From: Macrotrachela quadricornifera
Taxonomy: Eukaryota; Rotifera; Eurotatoria; Philodinida; Philodinidae
NCBI GenBank assembly: GCA_022393335.1
Contig: JAJEKB010021383.1
Coordinates: 1,649,868-1,713,867, forward strand
Direction: 5' to 3'
Length of the DNA: 64,000 nucleotides
The notes under the pieces were generated by a model. The model was given only the letters and a program-made list of their open reading frames with translations, had not been told where the DNA came from and did not search any database. The translations under genes were made by a program, and so were the position numbers. Every line of letters starts with the position of its first letter. The first letter of the stretch is position 1. Of this stretch, positions 46,818-58,216 are shown piece after piece.

Positions 46818-48186
46818 AATAAAATTTCGATTTAAATATGATCAATTAAGAAAATCTAAAATAATAATAAAATGATAGATGAAAAGAAAAGAATAACAAA
46901 TTTATATGACGTCTGTTAAGTAAACTATGTTCTTTTCATCCAACATTTATATAGTAAATATTGAATGAGAAGAGAACAGAAAAAATATTTTTATAACCAT
47001 CATTAATAATATATTTGCGTGAAATACCATAAAAATAATGAAGAAAACAAGATGAATCAGTAATGCATCAAAGGTAACATATACATTCCTATTCTATCAT
47101 TAATATGAGAGAAAAAAACAGGTGATCGATATATATATGTATATTTATTTCTTCAATTGAAAAAAGAATTAAGTTTAATAAGATCTCATTAAATGGATAA
47201 TTTCAAACAAATACTAGAACATATTGAAAAAATGATAAATTAAATACAATTACGACAAAGTTACGACATAATCTTAAGAGAAAAAGCTATTTTTGATAAA
47301 AAAAAGTTATAGAACAGCGAAACTGAAGTGCCACATCGTACGTGGCCATGATAAATGTAAAACAAATAGCCACCAGTGGAGCTATTATAACGAGAGATGG
47401 CGCTTTATGTAACAATATATGATAGACAATTAGAAAAACGTAGAGGGATGTTGCGACTCAGTTGGGATGGGCGAGGGGATATTAGGATATATGAAAACTT
47501 CTTAAATAAAATGAATTCAAAAATAAAGAATGTTATGTTGATGAAATATGAAGCGTTAAAACAGAAAAAGAGTAAAGATATGAGAGAGAAAAGAATGAAA
47601 GTTGAATATGAAATAGAGAACATCTGATTGAACAATTGATAAAAATATGCGATGTAGACAGATAGTGTTCTCTCATTAATTGAGACAATTCTTATTCTAC
47701 AATGAAATTACATAAAAACCTCGATTAAGTGATGCCATTGTGCGCATTTCTTTTATTTTGATTTTATCTATACTTACATTTTATTTGTTCTAGTGATTCA
47801 AAAGAAAAACATCCATCTTAGAAAAAGATATTTATATACATACAAATTGAATGCACTTCAGATAAATTTAAAAACTGGCCAAGATAAATTGACCGTAAAA
47901 ATAGAAAAAAATTAGTCAAAAAAGTGAGCTCTAAACTGCGTAAACTCCAAATTTGAAGCTTACTTACACATTAACATTTTACCACTCATATTCAGTCCAT
48001 GTATTACGATTCCTGATAATAGCATATTATCCAATTGTTAAATAGTTGATAATTAATTAACTAGTACTCAACTAGTTAACACTAATCAATTTAAACACTC
48101 GTCTAATTAGCGCTAATTGAGGTATAACTTAGGAGTATTAGCATTCTGGGTTCGCAACAATGGAAGCCACAATCTGACAACCCCAC
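46818..48186. other. Duplicated upstream segment and flanking DNA
   Basis: 46818-47430 is homologous to 62715-63290, the upstream region of copy 7 (e.g. aatctaaaataataataaaa, gaatgagaagagaacagaaa, gagggcgcc versus gagatggcgc). The rest, to 48186, shows nothing recognisable. The opposed frames at 47397-47635 are chance. Confidence 0.6.
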
Positions 48187-48394
48187 GTAGAATTTGTTGG
48201 AATCTATCTAGGGATCTTATCGAGTTTTTGGGATCTAGCTGGGAATACCATCTAAAAATTTTCGGGTTCTATTTAAGGATACTATCGAGAACCTTTTGAG
48301 ACCTACTTGGAAATGCTATCTAGAACTTTTTGAGGGCTATCTGCAGATGGTATTTAGAATTTTTTGAATCCTCTCTGTGAATACTATTTAGAAC
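48187..48394. repeat. 34-bp minisatellite, about six imperfect copies
   Basis: Successive 34-bp units with pattern TA(T/G)CT..GGATACTATCTAG followed by AA.TTTTTGAGG.C, beginning clearly at 48205 and traceable to 48394. Consecutive complete units differ at roughly a third of positions. Confidence 0.82.
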
Positions 48395-48459
48395 ATGGGT
48401 GCAAGTCGTGCAGTCAGTATTCCAATTAATAACAAATACATGAAAATTAATGTATGACT

Positions 48460-49430
48460 CTCTATAAGAGAAAAAATGGTGAGGATCTTAAGTCTGATCG
48501 ATTGAGATAATTTTCCACAATGTTATTTTGTACTTGCTGAAAAATTAAGCTTTTGTACCTGGAATACTCTCTCCCTGGTATTCGAAAATTGCTTTTGTCG
48601 TTCTTCACATTTATGGTCTTTGGAAACAGATAGAATGTAGTATAGTGATATCCAATATCCGATTTTTTTCCATATACTGTTAATAAACAAATAACCATCT
48701 CTTGATTGTGTTGAAGGAATTGTATTTACTGTTCTCTCCGTAAGTTGACAAAATGAAACTTCCCGATGTTTGCATTGCATTTGAAGGAAGAACCGATCGA
48801 ACCACATGCAAATTTAGTAGAGCTGTTTGTTCAATTGTATTAAACCATTGTTGTAGTTCGTTGAATGAGGTTGTTTTCACATAGAAGAGAACAGGAACAC
48901 CCTTGTTTAAGGAAATTGAGAATTCAATGAATGTATCTGTTTTTACGTCGTATTTAATTTTACGTATGACGGCAGTGCAATCTTTAATACAGAATATATG
49001 CTCAACTTTAAATAATTGTAAATACCATTGTAACTGACTTAATCTTAATTTACATTCTATTGTCACATCTTGACTAGCTCCATTAAGAGTGTTGAGTGTT
49101 GTTATATTGGGAAGACTACCAAGTCAATTGAGACGTAAGAAATTATAATTGTTTTTGCCTCCAAGAGTATAGTAGCATAAGGCGAAAGTTTTTATTGTTT
49201 CATCATATCTTTGTCCTTGTTTTGATCTTGTAATATATTTTTATTGTCGTTATTATAAAATTCGATAAAAAAAGATGATTTTCATCATTTTGATTTTTGT
49301 TGACGTAGAGTTGAAAAACAGACTGGAGCAGAGTACTACTTTTTACAATTTCAATTATTTTTTTATCAAATAAAGACAAAGAATGGGAATATAATTGTTC
49401 GTATTTCATTTGAAATAATTTTAATAAATA
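48460..49430 (-). pseudogene. Fragment of an unrecognised, probably transposon-derived gene (minus strand)
   Basis: Protein-like stretches read on the minus strand: YEQLYSHSLSLFDKKIIEIV and NENHLFLSNF-like text at 49409-49270, then a stop. Next comes 49066-48680: KVEHIFCIKDCTAVIRKIKY, DTFIEFSISLNKGVPVLFYV, LLNLHVVRSVLPS, SFILSTYGENSKYNSFNTIKRWLFVY. They look like a real, broken protein. The style resembles a repeated bdelloid family I associate with mobile elements, from memory only. No catalytic motif can be named. Confidence 0.42.
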
Positions 49431-50470
49431 TCCAGAACTATTTTCAGATCTGGCCTTATTATGAAATCACCATTCTTCAATTTAGCACATGAACTACTTT
49501 TCAAGTCATCGAAATCTATATCATCGTTTTCAAAGAATTCAAGAATGTCATTGTTTTGAAGATATAATATCTTCAAACAATTTGCTTGTCAATTTTGTAG
49601 TTAAATTAAAAAACTCTCTTCTTTCAACTCGAAGAGATCATCTGGTAAAGTAGATAAGCCATTCTAAACGTTAACTATTAATCTTACATAGTCATCTAAA
49701 ATAATCAGAATGCAAACTGTAAAAGAAAAGAAAATTAGAGAACAAGAGAGGAATATTTAAGTGAGAAAATTGTTCCTATGATTTTAAATAACTAATTGGA
49801 ATGAAGACTCATGAACTTTTTCCTAATCATCCATATAAAAAGGTTTTTTGTCAATAATGTAATCAGAAATAATCGCGAAAAATCATTTACTCAATCAATT
49901 AGTTCAACGATTTTTTATTATAATCGATTGAGTAAATTATTTTTCTTTATTCTTTTGTGTTCAAATTATTGATTAAAGTCGTATGATTGTAATTCATTAA
50001 AAACTGATTCTTTCGTAACTATAAAGAAAATGTTTTTCATGTGAGTAAACACATCTCCTTCGCAGTTTCTAAATCCACCATTGATATAACGTCTTTTCTC
50101 TCTTGAAATGCTACAAATTTTATTTTGAATGTTCATGTCCAATTGTATTCTGTCAAATAGAATGAAAGAAATAAGCATTTTATTGAGTGAAATAAGGAAC
50201 AATGTCATTTATTTTCTTTCTGTGATTCTCTTTTGTCAGAATATACATTAACATAGACCTATTTTATTTTGATATTGAACTTAACATCTGAATATATATT
50301 TGTTATAGATCTTTCTTCTGCTTATTTCCTCTTGCTCTCATTCTGTAAAGATCGTATCATCTCTCTTCCTTAAATCTATTCATAAACGTCTTTCGAAAAA
50401 TTTGACAAGACGTATTCTGCTTTATTTTTACTCTACATCTCAACTCTTCTAATGTTTCAACATTTGCCGA
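49431..50470. other. AT-rich stretch between two gene fragments
   Basis: No supported gene. The frame at 49966-50208 (-) has no family features. Confidence 0.35.
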
Positions 50471-51027
50471 TGAAGACTTCTATGGATTAATACAAACAAC
50501 TTTACGAAATGTTGTTTCTGATCTTCTTCGATTTCGACGTATCAGTACTGTTTCAAATTTTTTATTAGAAGATATCTTTGAAGTTTTATCTATTCACATG
50601 GATGATCCAGATTTTAATGAAATTAGAAAACAATTATATTATCCAACAAAAAAATGGTTCAATAATCGTTACACATGAAGTAAAAACAGCTATTCGATGT
50701 TTGAAAGAGTCATTATTAAGAAAAAGATAACGAAACTTCAATGACAAACATAACTGATATTATCTTCAACTTTGGCAACCATATCGACGCTTATTTACTC
50801 TTTTAACTATTAATCAATATAAAGAAAGTGTGCTGAAAATATTCGAAGTTTGGTGTAGAAATAATGAACACAATTTAAAGATAGAAGAATTGAAATTAGT
50901 TAAAGGGAATGATTTTTATTTGAATCTAATTCAGCATACAAACGACATTGAAGGTTATGTTTTGTGTCAATGCAAAACTAAAATTATGTTATTTGAAAAG
51001 GATGGAAAAATTATTATTGTCATCTGA
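50471..51027 (+). pseudogene. N-terminal-like fragment of an unrecognised, probably transposon-derived gene (plus strand)
   Basis: Two broken frames: TFADEDFYGLIQTTLRNVVS, DLLRFRRISTVSNFLLEDIF, then a stop near 50678. After a decayed stretch comes SVLKIFEVWCRNNEHNLKIE, LVKGNDFYLNLIQHTNDIEG and YVLCQCKTKIMLFEKDGKI to the stop at 51027. The CQCKTKIML.. ending resembles a Cys-containing strand seen at the N-terminus of repeated bdelloid genes. It faces away from the fragment at 48460-49430, so the two may be parts of one element separated by an inversion. Function unknown. Confidence 0.4.
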
Positions 51028-51439
51028 GAGATTCAAATTGTTTATTAATAAAAAGATTATTGCAAGAACAAGAAGAAAATAAGAAGCAGTCACAATAATC
51101 GTCGTCTTTGATTTCTTCTTCTATAGAACCATCAAATATTGCTTTTTGTCCGTCTATATTAACTAACAGAGACGACCCAATACAAAAAAAGAAATACAAA
51201 GCAGTGAACGTTAAAATACTTTTTAAGCAAGATATTTCCTTTTTGTCTTTGAATGTTTTGTTCAGATGTAAAAGTGTTTTCTAATCTTGATGTATGAACT
51301 GTGATATAGTTTTACTTATTCTTGATTTTTGTTATTTATACTGTAAGCGACTAAATTTATTCCTCTATATGAATTCTCGAAAATAAAACAGAAAGTAAAA
51401 CAAATACGAAGTAGTAAGATAGTTTGTTAGTGGTTATTC

Positions 51440-51650
51440 GGTGACCGCTCACTTCGTTACATGACATTTCGTCCCTTACTATTCGTCCCCCACAACTCGT
51501 CCCAATTGCATTTCCTTCCTTTACAATTCGTCCCCTTACAATTCGTTCCAATTACATTTCGTCCTAATTATATTTCGTCCCTTTACAAATGATCCCTTTA
51601 CAATTCGTCCCAAATTTATTTCGTCCTCTTACATTCCGTCCAATATTATG
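51440..51650. repeat. Left TIR of the MULE, built of TTCGTCC sub-repeats
   Basis: TTCGTCC or near variants recur about every 11-20 bp (51474, 51488, 51500, 51533 and on). It matches the reverse complement of 53527-53730 over most of its length, with the outermost ~35 bp more diverged. Confidence 0.88.
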
Positions 51651-51700
51651 ACTATTTATTTATATCATAGCAATATTAAGAAGAGTTTATTTTAAAAAAT

Positions 51701-53283
51701 TCAGGTATTTATATTCAAGTTCATAGAAATTCGAGTTAAATATTCATCTATATTATTGACATCATACGACTGTGCTATTCTTTTTAATCGTGCATCAATA
51801 TTAGCATAAAATTTTTTTTTCTTCTTTGGTTGTTCACCAGCACGAAGTCGTTCAATATCGATTTCAAATCGAGACTGTTCACGTATAATACATTTTGCAA
51901 GTTTAGTCATAGAAGGATGTTTGATCGATACCCGGTTATTAAACGCATGATGCCATCCCTCAATGTGGTTATTCGATCTTGGTAAATCTTGTATTACCCG
52001 TTCATAAGTATTCCATAACTGTAAATCAAATGTTGGTTTACCACGTCGATTACCTAAATTAGAGTTATACAATATTAGTTATATTGAATACATGAATATA
52101 AAATAACATAGACCTCTTCCTTTCTTTTGTCCCACCCATACTCTTTCAAAATAATCAAGAAAAGGATAATCTTCATCATCAAAATCATTGATGATTGACG
52201 AATAACCATGAATAACATCACCAACAGGTACAAATGCAAGTCCCATAAGCTTTTTCACGTTTCTTCGAAATTTGTCGTCGTTGATGTATTTATTTTGTAA
52301 ACCTAATGACTGTAATTCTCTCCACAAACATTTTCCAAAATGAAATATGCAACCTAAAGTTATAGAAAATTAATTTTTAACGGAGAAAAATGTCATATAT
52401 AAGATTACCAATTTGAACTGCTTCAGGAAACATAGCTTTAGTTGATTTAAGAGTAGCACTTTCAAAATCAACCAGGATAGATTCAGGTTCATAATCATAG
52501 TGTAATAATAACTGCTCAAAAAATCTATTATAAGTATTAGTTTCTTTTCCATTGAGTAAAACATATACAAGAGGAATTATTTGAAGTGAATACATTCCAT
52601 GTATAGTAAATAACTGATAATAACTTTTTGGACAAATCTAAACAAACTGATTTTATTAAAAGAAGTTAAAATAAACGAATACAAACACTGAACGTCCCGT
52701 CCATGAACCAGTGTGAGCACTGGTTCAAGACCGATAAATTTTTGTCACATGTAAATATAACCATAGAATCATCTTCATATAAGATGAAGCTTTCACCACG
52801 ATCTGTTTGACGTAATATAAGAGGTAAACGACCATGAGGATCAAGTTGTACAGTTGGTCGCTCACGACGAATTGTTTGTAATAAAGCATCATTTGAAGGT
52901 AAACAAGGAGCTGCTATTAATGGAGTTCTTCGTAACACATCAAGTAATATTGTACTAGCTGCTTCATCTGATGATGCACCACGAAGTTTTATTTCATTTT
53001 TAAGTCGAATAACATGAAGTTGATCTGGATCAGGTACATGAGAATGTTCGGATGGTTCTTTAATTAATACTTGCATTTCGATATTCGTTTGACAACGACC
53101 CAAAAAAATAATATCAAGCAAATGTCAAATAGGATTTCTTAATTTGTACTTACTTCTACAATTTCGATCTTTACAACGAAATAGTCGTTTTTCTTCTGTT
53201 ATTCGATGTTGAGTATATAAAAATCCTGCAATATAAATCATTGCATTTCCTCGAGAACTTTTTAAAATCTCAATTGTATACAT
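51701..53283 (-). CDS. MULE transposase with FLYWCH zinc finger (5 exons, possibly damaged)
   Basis: Exons: ~53283-53154, 53099-52687, 52637-52409, 52353-52112 and 52053-51701, separated by short introns (49-58 bp). Exon 1 carries a FLYWCH-type finger (GNAMIYIAGFLYTQHR, then LFRCKDRNCR). Exon 2 completes it with a His pair (SEHSHVPD). It goes on to CSHWFMDGTFS, with the first DDE Asp, joined to ICPKSYYQLFTIHG. Exon 3 has VYVLLNGK and ESILVDFESATLK (second Asp) and FPEAVQIG. Exon 4 has CIFHFGKCLWRELQ. Exon 5 has DLPRSNNHIEGWHHAFNNR and HPSMTKLAKC. These match MULE transposases in order. The acceptor before exon 2 reads GG instead of AG, and the exon 1 start is uncertain, so activity is doubtful though no stop was seen in exons 2-5. 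It cuts and pastes the element by acting on its TIRs. Confidence 0.8.
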
Positions 53284-53526
53284 TTTAAGACGATTATATG
53301 AATTTCTTCGGCACAACAATAACTATAGTACTGCACGTGATTAAATGACGAACAGAAAATTTGTTTCGATATATATTCAGAAAGGACAAAGGACATCTAT
53401 ATATTCTTTATTGGTCTTTTAAGTGCTGATGATTCACTAGAACAACAATAAGAATTAGATGAAACTATTTTCGATAACTATAATTATATAAATTCACTTT
53501 AATAATGATATGAGATAAAATATAAA

Positions 53527-53730
53527 TGGGACGGAATGTAAGAAGACGAAATGAATTTGGGACGTATTGTAAGGGGACGAACTGTAAAGGGACGAATTAT
53601 AATTAGAACGAAATGTAATTGGGACGCATTGTAAGGGGACGAATTGTAAAGGAAGGAAATGCAATTGGGACGAGTTGTGGGGGACGAATAGTAAGGGACG
53701 AAAAGTAAAGGAACGAAAAGTAGGGGTACC
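53527..53730. repeat. Right TIR of the MULE, built of GGGACGAA sub-repeats
   Basis: Reverse-complement partner of 51440-51650, with repeated GGGACGAA(T/A)TGTAA units. Confidence 0.88.
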
Positions 53731-53738
53731 GGTTATTC

Positions 53739-54408
53739 TCGTCAGATGAAAAAGTCTACCAATACATAACTATAGAGGACAATAATAAAGAATAAAGAAC
53801 AAATATATGTATAGCAGAAGAAATTTTATTGAAACTAATGAAAATTAAATTTGTTTCACTATATATTTTTCTTCATTGTGAAAAAGTCTATGGTTCTCTA
53901 GTCTTGAATTTTGGCTTTTTCAACTTATCCCATGTTACAGAAACATATTTGCAGTTATTTTCAACTGAATATGATTAAATACCATTGAATACGAGCGAAT
54001 ACCTATGAATACTGAATACTAATGACAGGTATTTAGATGTTTTTCCCTAGAATGTAATCCATGACAATTTTCAGTGTACATACTACTACACCTTCCAACA
54101 ACATCACTGTTACTTTAGTTTCCAAAAAGAGTGAAAAGTCTCTTTCGAATACTTTTAACTACTAAGTACTTCCTTAAATTTAATTTAATATAACATAGTT
54201 GAAGGCATATCTAGTCAACAAAAGCATCATATCCATAATTTACATTCTTGCGGGGTTCAAATAATCATATTTAATATAGTTTAATGAATATAATAAATAA
54301 ACGATTAAATAATGTTCCTGAAACATGTAATAAAAATATTTGAGTCTTATCGATTTGTTATCTACTATGTACCTAATCAAATAGTCCATTATTTCTTTGG
54401 TTTTTTTA
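53739..54408. other. 3' flank of copy 5
   Basis: 54080-54408 is homologous to the 3' flank of copy 4 (45540-45850). No gene seen. Confidence 0.55.
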
Positions 54409-55372
54409 TCATTTACTAAATATATTTTGTGTAACTGTAGCTGGTGGTGCTTCTGTGAAACGTTTTAATTTAACTTCTTCACCATTATTTGTTTTGATAA
54501 CTAAATGTTGTCCACCTTGAACTTCTAAATTTTGTATATTAGACATTAAACTACCAATTAAACTTTCTTTTTCCATTTCTTCTGGTGGACCACCCATCAA
54601 TGATGACACACCATGACCAGCTTTCCATTCATTAGTTGTAGGATTATGTTCCAAACTATAACCCATACTATTAATAACATGCGCACGAAGACTATAAATT
54701 TTGATTTTCATCATCACGACTTATATTAAATTGACATCCTACACATTCAGGATGTTCTGAATAATTAACAATTTTCCAATCTCCCTCAACACCACTAAAT
54801 TGTAATGATGCACGATCTAATGATGTTGGAATTTGTTGTGATCGACTAATTTTAGCTGTACCATTTGAACTAAAACTTACAACTATCAAATTTTTATAGT
54901 ATAAATATATATTCAAATATGAAATCTTACCAGGAAATAATGGTTTTGGATATGGAGATTGAATATGAAATGCTAAATCTAATGGTCGATCGTTATGAAA
55001 TATGTAGACTTTAAAATCTGCATCAGTTAACTGTAATAATAATCCAACTGTATCATTTGATTTAATACGATCTCCAAATGATCCTACTAATAATCAACTA
55101 CCATCTGATAAATTACCTAAATAGTTCATAGCTTTTAGTCCCCATTCACTTTGAAAATGTTTTTCTGTTGTTAAACCAACAGAAACGCTTCCACAATTTC
55201 CACTTACATTTTGATAATTTACTTGCCAAAAATATTGTCCATTTTGATTAGCTGGATCTTTATATAAAACATTAATGGGACTACCAAAATATCCATCTTT
55301 TGTACATGTGATTATATTACCATTTACATTAACAGCTGATGTATTTTCACTTTGTTCAACTGTCCACGACAT
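54409..55372 (-). pseudogene. SPRY-domain two-domain gene, copy 5 (broken)
   Basis: Exon 1 55372-54931, 48-bp intron, exon 2 54882-54409. In exon 1 the Gly codon of NLSDGGGLLV has become TGA (about 55096). In exon 2 two bases are missing in the ENQNLYRLHAH region (about 54690), which gives an early TAG. The remaining sequence follows the family to TVTQNIFSK. Otherwise intron position and exon lengths match copies 4, 6 and 7. Confidence 0.85.
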
Positions 55373-56516
55373 ATTGACAAAATCTAGAAAAAAGCTGTCT
55401 TTATATTAATGTAGAGCGAAACTAAAATGATAAAGCAATGTAGAAAAAAAAAAATTTTTATGCTTCAATAAACAATCATCTCGTATTTTCGTACGATATT
55501 TGTTTCTTATGTAAAGTGAGAATAAAAAAGAAAATATAAAGAACAAAAAAGAAAAATGAAATGTGAAGCATGTAAACTTTCAGTCTAGCAGTTTTAATAT
55601 ATCAATTAACAATGTTATTTTGTTATTGTAATGGCTCTTTTACTAGCAAATATTATAAAACAAAAGAGATTTTTCGTATTTAGTTCATCTCTGTTTTAAT
55701 AATTATTTTTCTAAATTATTTTTTCGACTGTTTTCTGCTTTCATTTTTTACAAAACAGTTCGCTAAGTATTGATTTAAATAATATGTATTACTTTCTAAA
55801 ATATTTTTCAAATGAACACTCGAAAATGAATAATTTTGTGAAACAACTTATTATTAAACAGATTTATTTATTCATTTAAAATTAAATGATAAATATAGTT
55901 AATAATTGAAATAAAAAATTTTCATAAGAACATTTATGAAAATGATTAGTTTTTCTTCATTAAAAAATGTTTTTATATATTATATATTTTCATTTTACTT
56001 TTTTTAATTGTCCAAAATGTTTTAATAATCAAACAATTTACTCTAATTATTCAAACTTTAATATTATTCATTATGATCAATTCAATCTTCTAATACCAAA
56101 TGAATCGAACTAACAATATAATTATAGAATTTCGATTCGAAAAAAGTATTTTTCATGCATCGTTAAATAATCATCTATCAAGATTTTTGTTTTTATCGTT
56201 ATAATAATAAATATGTATACGACGATGTGATGAAGAAGAAAAAACAAGATCAATAATGTACGTTTTATTCAATAAATTACTCTTCGATATAGCCTTTATT
56301 CAATTTAATTTTCTCTCTCATTTCAAATGTAAAGAAAAATATTTTTCTCTGAAATTCCGTATCTATTAATTGATTTGATATAGAAATAGATTTCTATTTA
56401 TATCATCCTACATTTACAATTAATCGTAACAGAAAATATAAAATAGAATTTATTTTCGTATATAAGGAAAAATATTTTAATCGAAGTGAATAATAGGTGC
56501 ATACTTGGAGATCATA
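55373..56516. repeat. Segmental duplication, copy A (partner 60690-61560)
   Basis: 55591-56465 is nearly identical to 60690-61560 in the same orientation (e.g. ttgttattgtaatggctctt, gaaacaacttattattaaac, tgtatacgacgatgtgatga, tcttcgatatagcctttatt). The upstream part (55373-55520) is homologous to 58217-58370. The unit is non-coding DNA lying between SPRY genes. Confidence 0.88.
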
Positions 56517-57123
56517 CTACTTTTTGAAAGAAGGTTTTTATAGATTTTTTTTATATTGATTGGTTTGATCGAGGATATCAAACAGTTTTGACCGAAAAAA
56601 AAATGTTACCCTTATGTAAAACAGTGGAGATTTCGATCGTTTTCTCAGAACATCTCGAGAAGCGTTATATATTATATTACATGGTTCAAGGTTTATATTT
56701 TGTTTAATGACAGAAAAAACATTGAAATAGCACAATCTCCAAAGAACTCTTTTTTTAATCTGTACTCTGATACAGATGCACCACTATGAAGTAGTATACT
56801 CTTAATTTAGTAGGCTATTTTTACGAAAAATGCATAGAGTTTGTAAGCTTTGAAACTGGTATATCTTTCTCAGAGTACAATTTATAAATGACCTCTTCAG
56901 AGATTGTGCTAGTTCAATGTTCCTTTCTTATTGCGTAAAACGTGAGTCTTAAATCATATAGTATCCTATAAAAAATCTCTCGAGATGGTCCGAGAAAACG
57001 ATCAAAACCTCTACTGTTTTACATAAAGGTAATATTTGTTTTTAGGTCAAAACTGTTTGATATCCTCGATCAAACTAATCAGTATAAAAAAATCTATATA
57101 AAACACGTTTTCCAAAAAGGTAG
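56517..57123. mobile_element. Foldback element, arms ~270 bp, inserted in one duplicate
   Basis: Left arm 56517-56790 pairs with 56860-57123. Blocks: gtttgatcgaggatatcaaa, cagttttgacc, atgtaaaacagt, cgatcgttttctc, catctcgag, tagcacaatctc. The two arms differ at ~15-20%. The matching position in the other duplicate (about 61600-61630) has no such sequence, showing that it was inserted after the duplication or lost there. Confidence 0.87.
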
Positions 57124-57249
57124 CAAAGTTTCCATAGATTCGTCCGAATCATTTTCTTACAACTATACTTTATTATCTTCTATTTAATATAATTCTTTTA
57201 TACAGATAAAATAAGTATAAAAAAAGTGTTTATTAGCCTCTTAATTTCA

Positions 57250-58216
57250 TTATTTAAATATATTTTTGGTAACTGCAGCTGGTGGTGGCTTCGTATAACG
57301 TTGTAATTTAACTTCTTCACCATTAGTTGTTTTGATAACTAAATGCTGCTCATCTTGAACTTCTAAATTTCGTATATTAGAAATTAGACTAACAATTAAA
57401 CCTTCTTTTTCCATTTCTTCAGGTGAACCTAACTTCCTTGTTGATGCAATACTCCCAGCTTTCCACTCATTGGTTGTAGGATTATGTTCCAAACCGCAAT
57501 TCATACTATTAACAACCTTTGCATGAAGATCATATAAATTTTGATTTTTATCTCTACGACTTATATTAAATTTACAACCTACACATTTAGGATGTTGAGA
57601 ATAATTAACAGTGTTCCAATCCCCTTCAACACCACTAAATTGTAATGATGCACGATCTAATGATGTTGGAATTTGTTGTGATCGACTAATTTTAGCGGTA
57701 CCATTTGAACTAAAGCTTACAACTATAAAAAAAATTTTTATAGAATAAGTATATATTCAATTATGGATTCTTACCAGGAAATAATGGTTTAGGATATGGA
57801 GATTGAACATGAAATGCTAAACCTAATGGTCGATCATTATGAAATATATACATTTTTAATTCTTCATCAGTTAATTGTAATAATATTCCAATTTTATCAT
57901 TTGATTTTATTCGATCTCCAAATGATGCTACTAATAATCCACCACCATTTGATAAATTACCTAAATAGCTCATAGCTGTAAGTCCATATCCACTTTGAAA
58001 ATGTTTTTCTGTTGTTAAACCAACCTTAACATCTCCACTACTGTTATCGAAATTTTGATAATCTATTTGCCAAAAATATTGTCCATTTTTATCTGCTGGA
58101 TCATTATATAAAATATTAACTGGCCTACCATAATGTCCATCTTCTGTACATGTGATTGTATCACCATTTACATTAACAGTTGATGTATTTTCACTTTGTT
58201 CAACTGTCCACGACAT
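57250..58216 (-). CDS. SPRY-domain two-domain protein, copy 6 (intact)
   Basis: Exon 1 58216-57775 and exon 2 57722-57250, 52-bp intron (GTAAGA..TATAG, phase 1), 304 residues, no stop or frameshift. SPRY part: NGQYFWQIDYQNFD, VKVGLTTEKHFQSGYGL, MSYLGNLSNGGGLLVASFGD, LTDEELKMYIFHNDRPLG, then VSFSSNGTAKI after the intron. C-terminal domain: GVEGDWNTVNYSQHPKCVGC (E to K beside the first Cys), NLYDLHAKVVNSMNCGLEHN, STRKLGSPEEM, LISNIRNLEV, tail APP-type PPPAAVTKNIFK. The STRKLGS block here and STRKGGPP in copy 7 replace STLMGGPP of other copies. An in-frame upstream Met (58264) is disfavoured because all paralogs start MSW. Confidence 0.83.

Larger units (their letters stand above)
51440..53730 (-). 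mobile_element. MULE (Mutator-like) DNA transposon with ~210-bp TIRs and 8-bp TSD
   Basis: GGTTATTC flanks both sides (51432-51439 and 53731-53738). The ends begin GGTGACCGCTC and, reverse-complemented, GGTACCCCTAC. Terminal inverted repeats of about 210 bp (51440-51650 and 53527-53730) are close and made of short sub-repeats of the form TTCGTCCC(T)TTACAA or TTCGTCCCAATTACA. Inside, on the minus strand, is a spliced MULE transposase. The clean TSD and similar TIRs suggest a relatively young insertion into the SPRY array. Confidence 0.9.
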
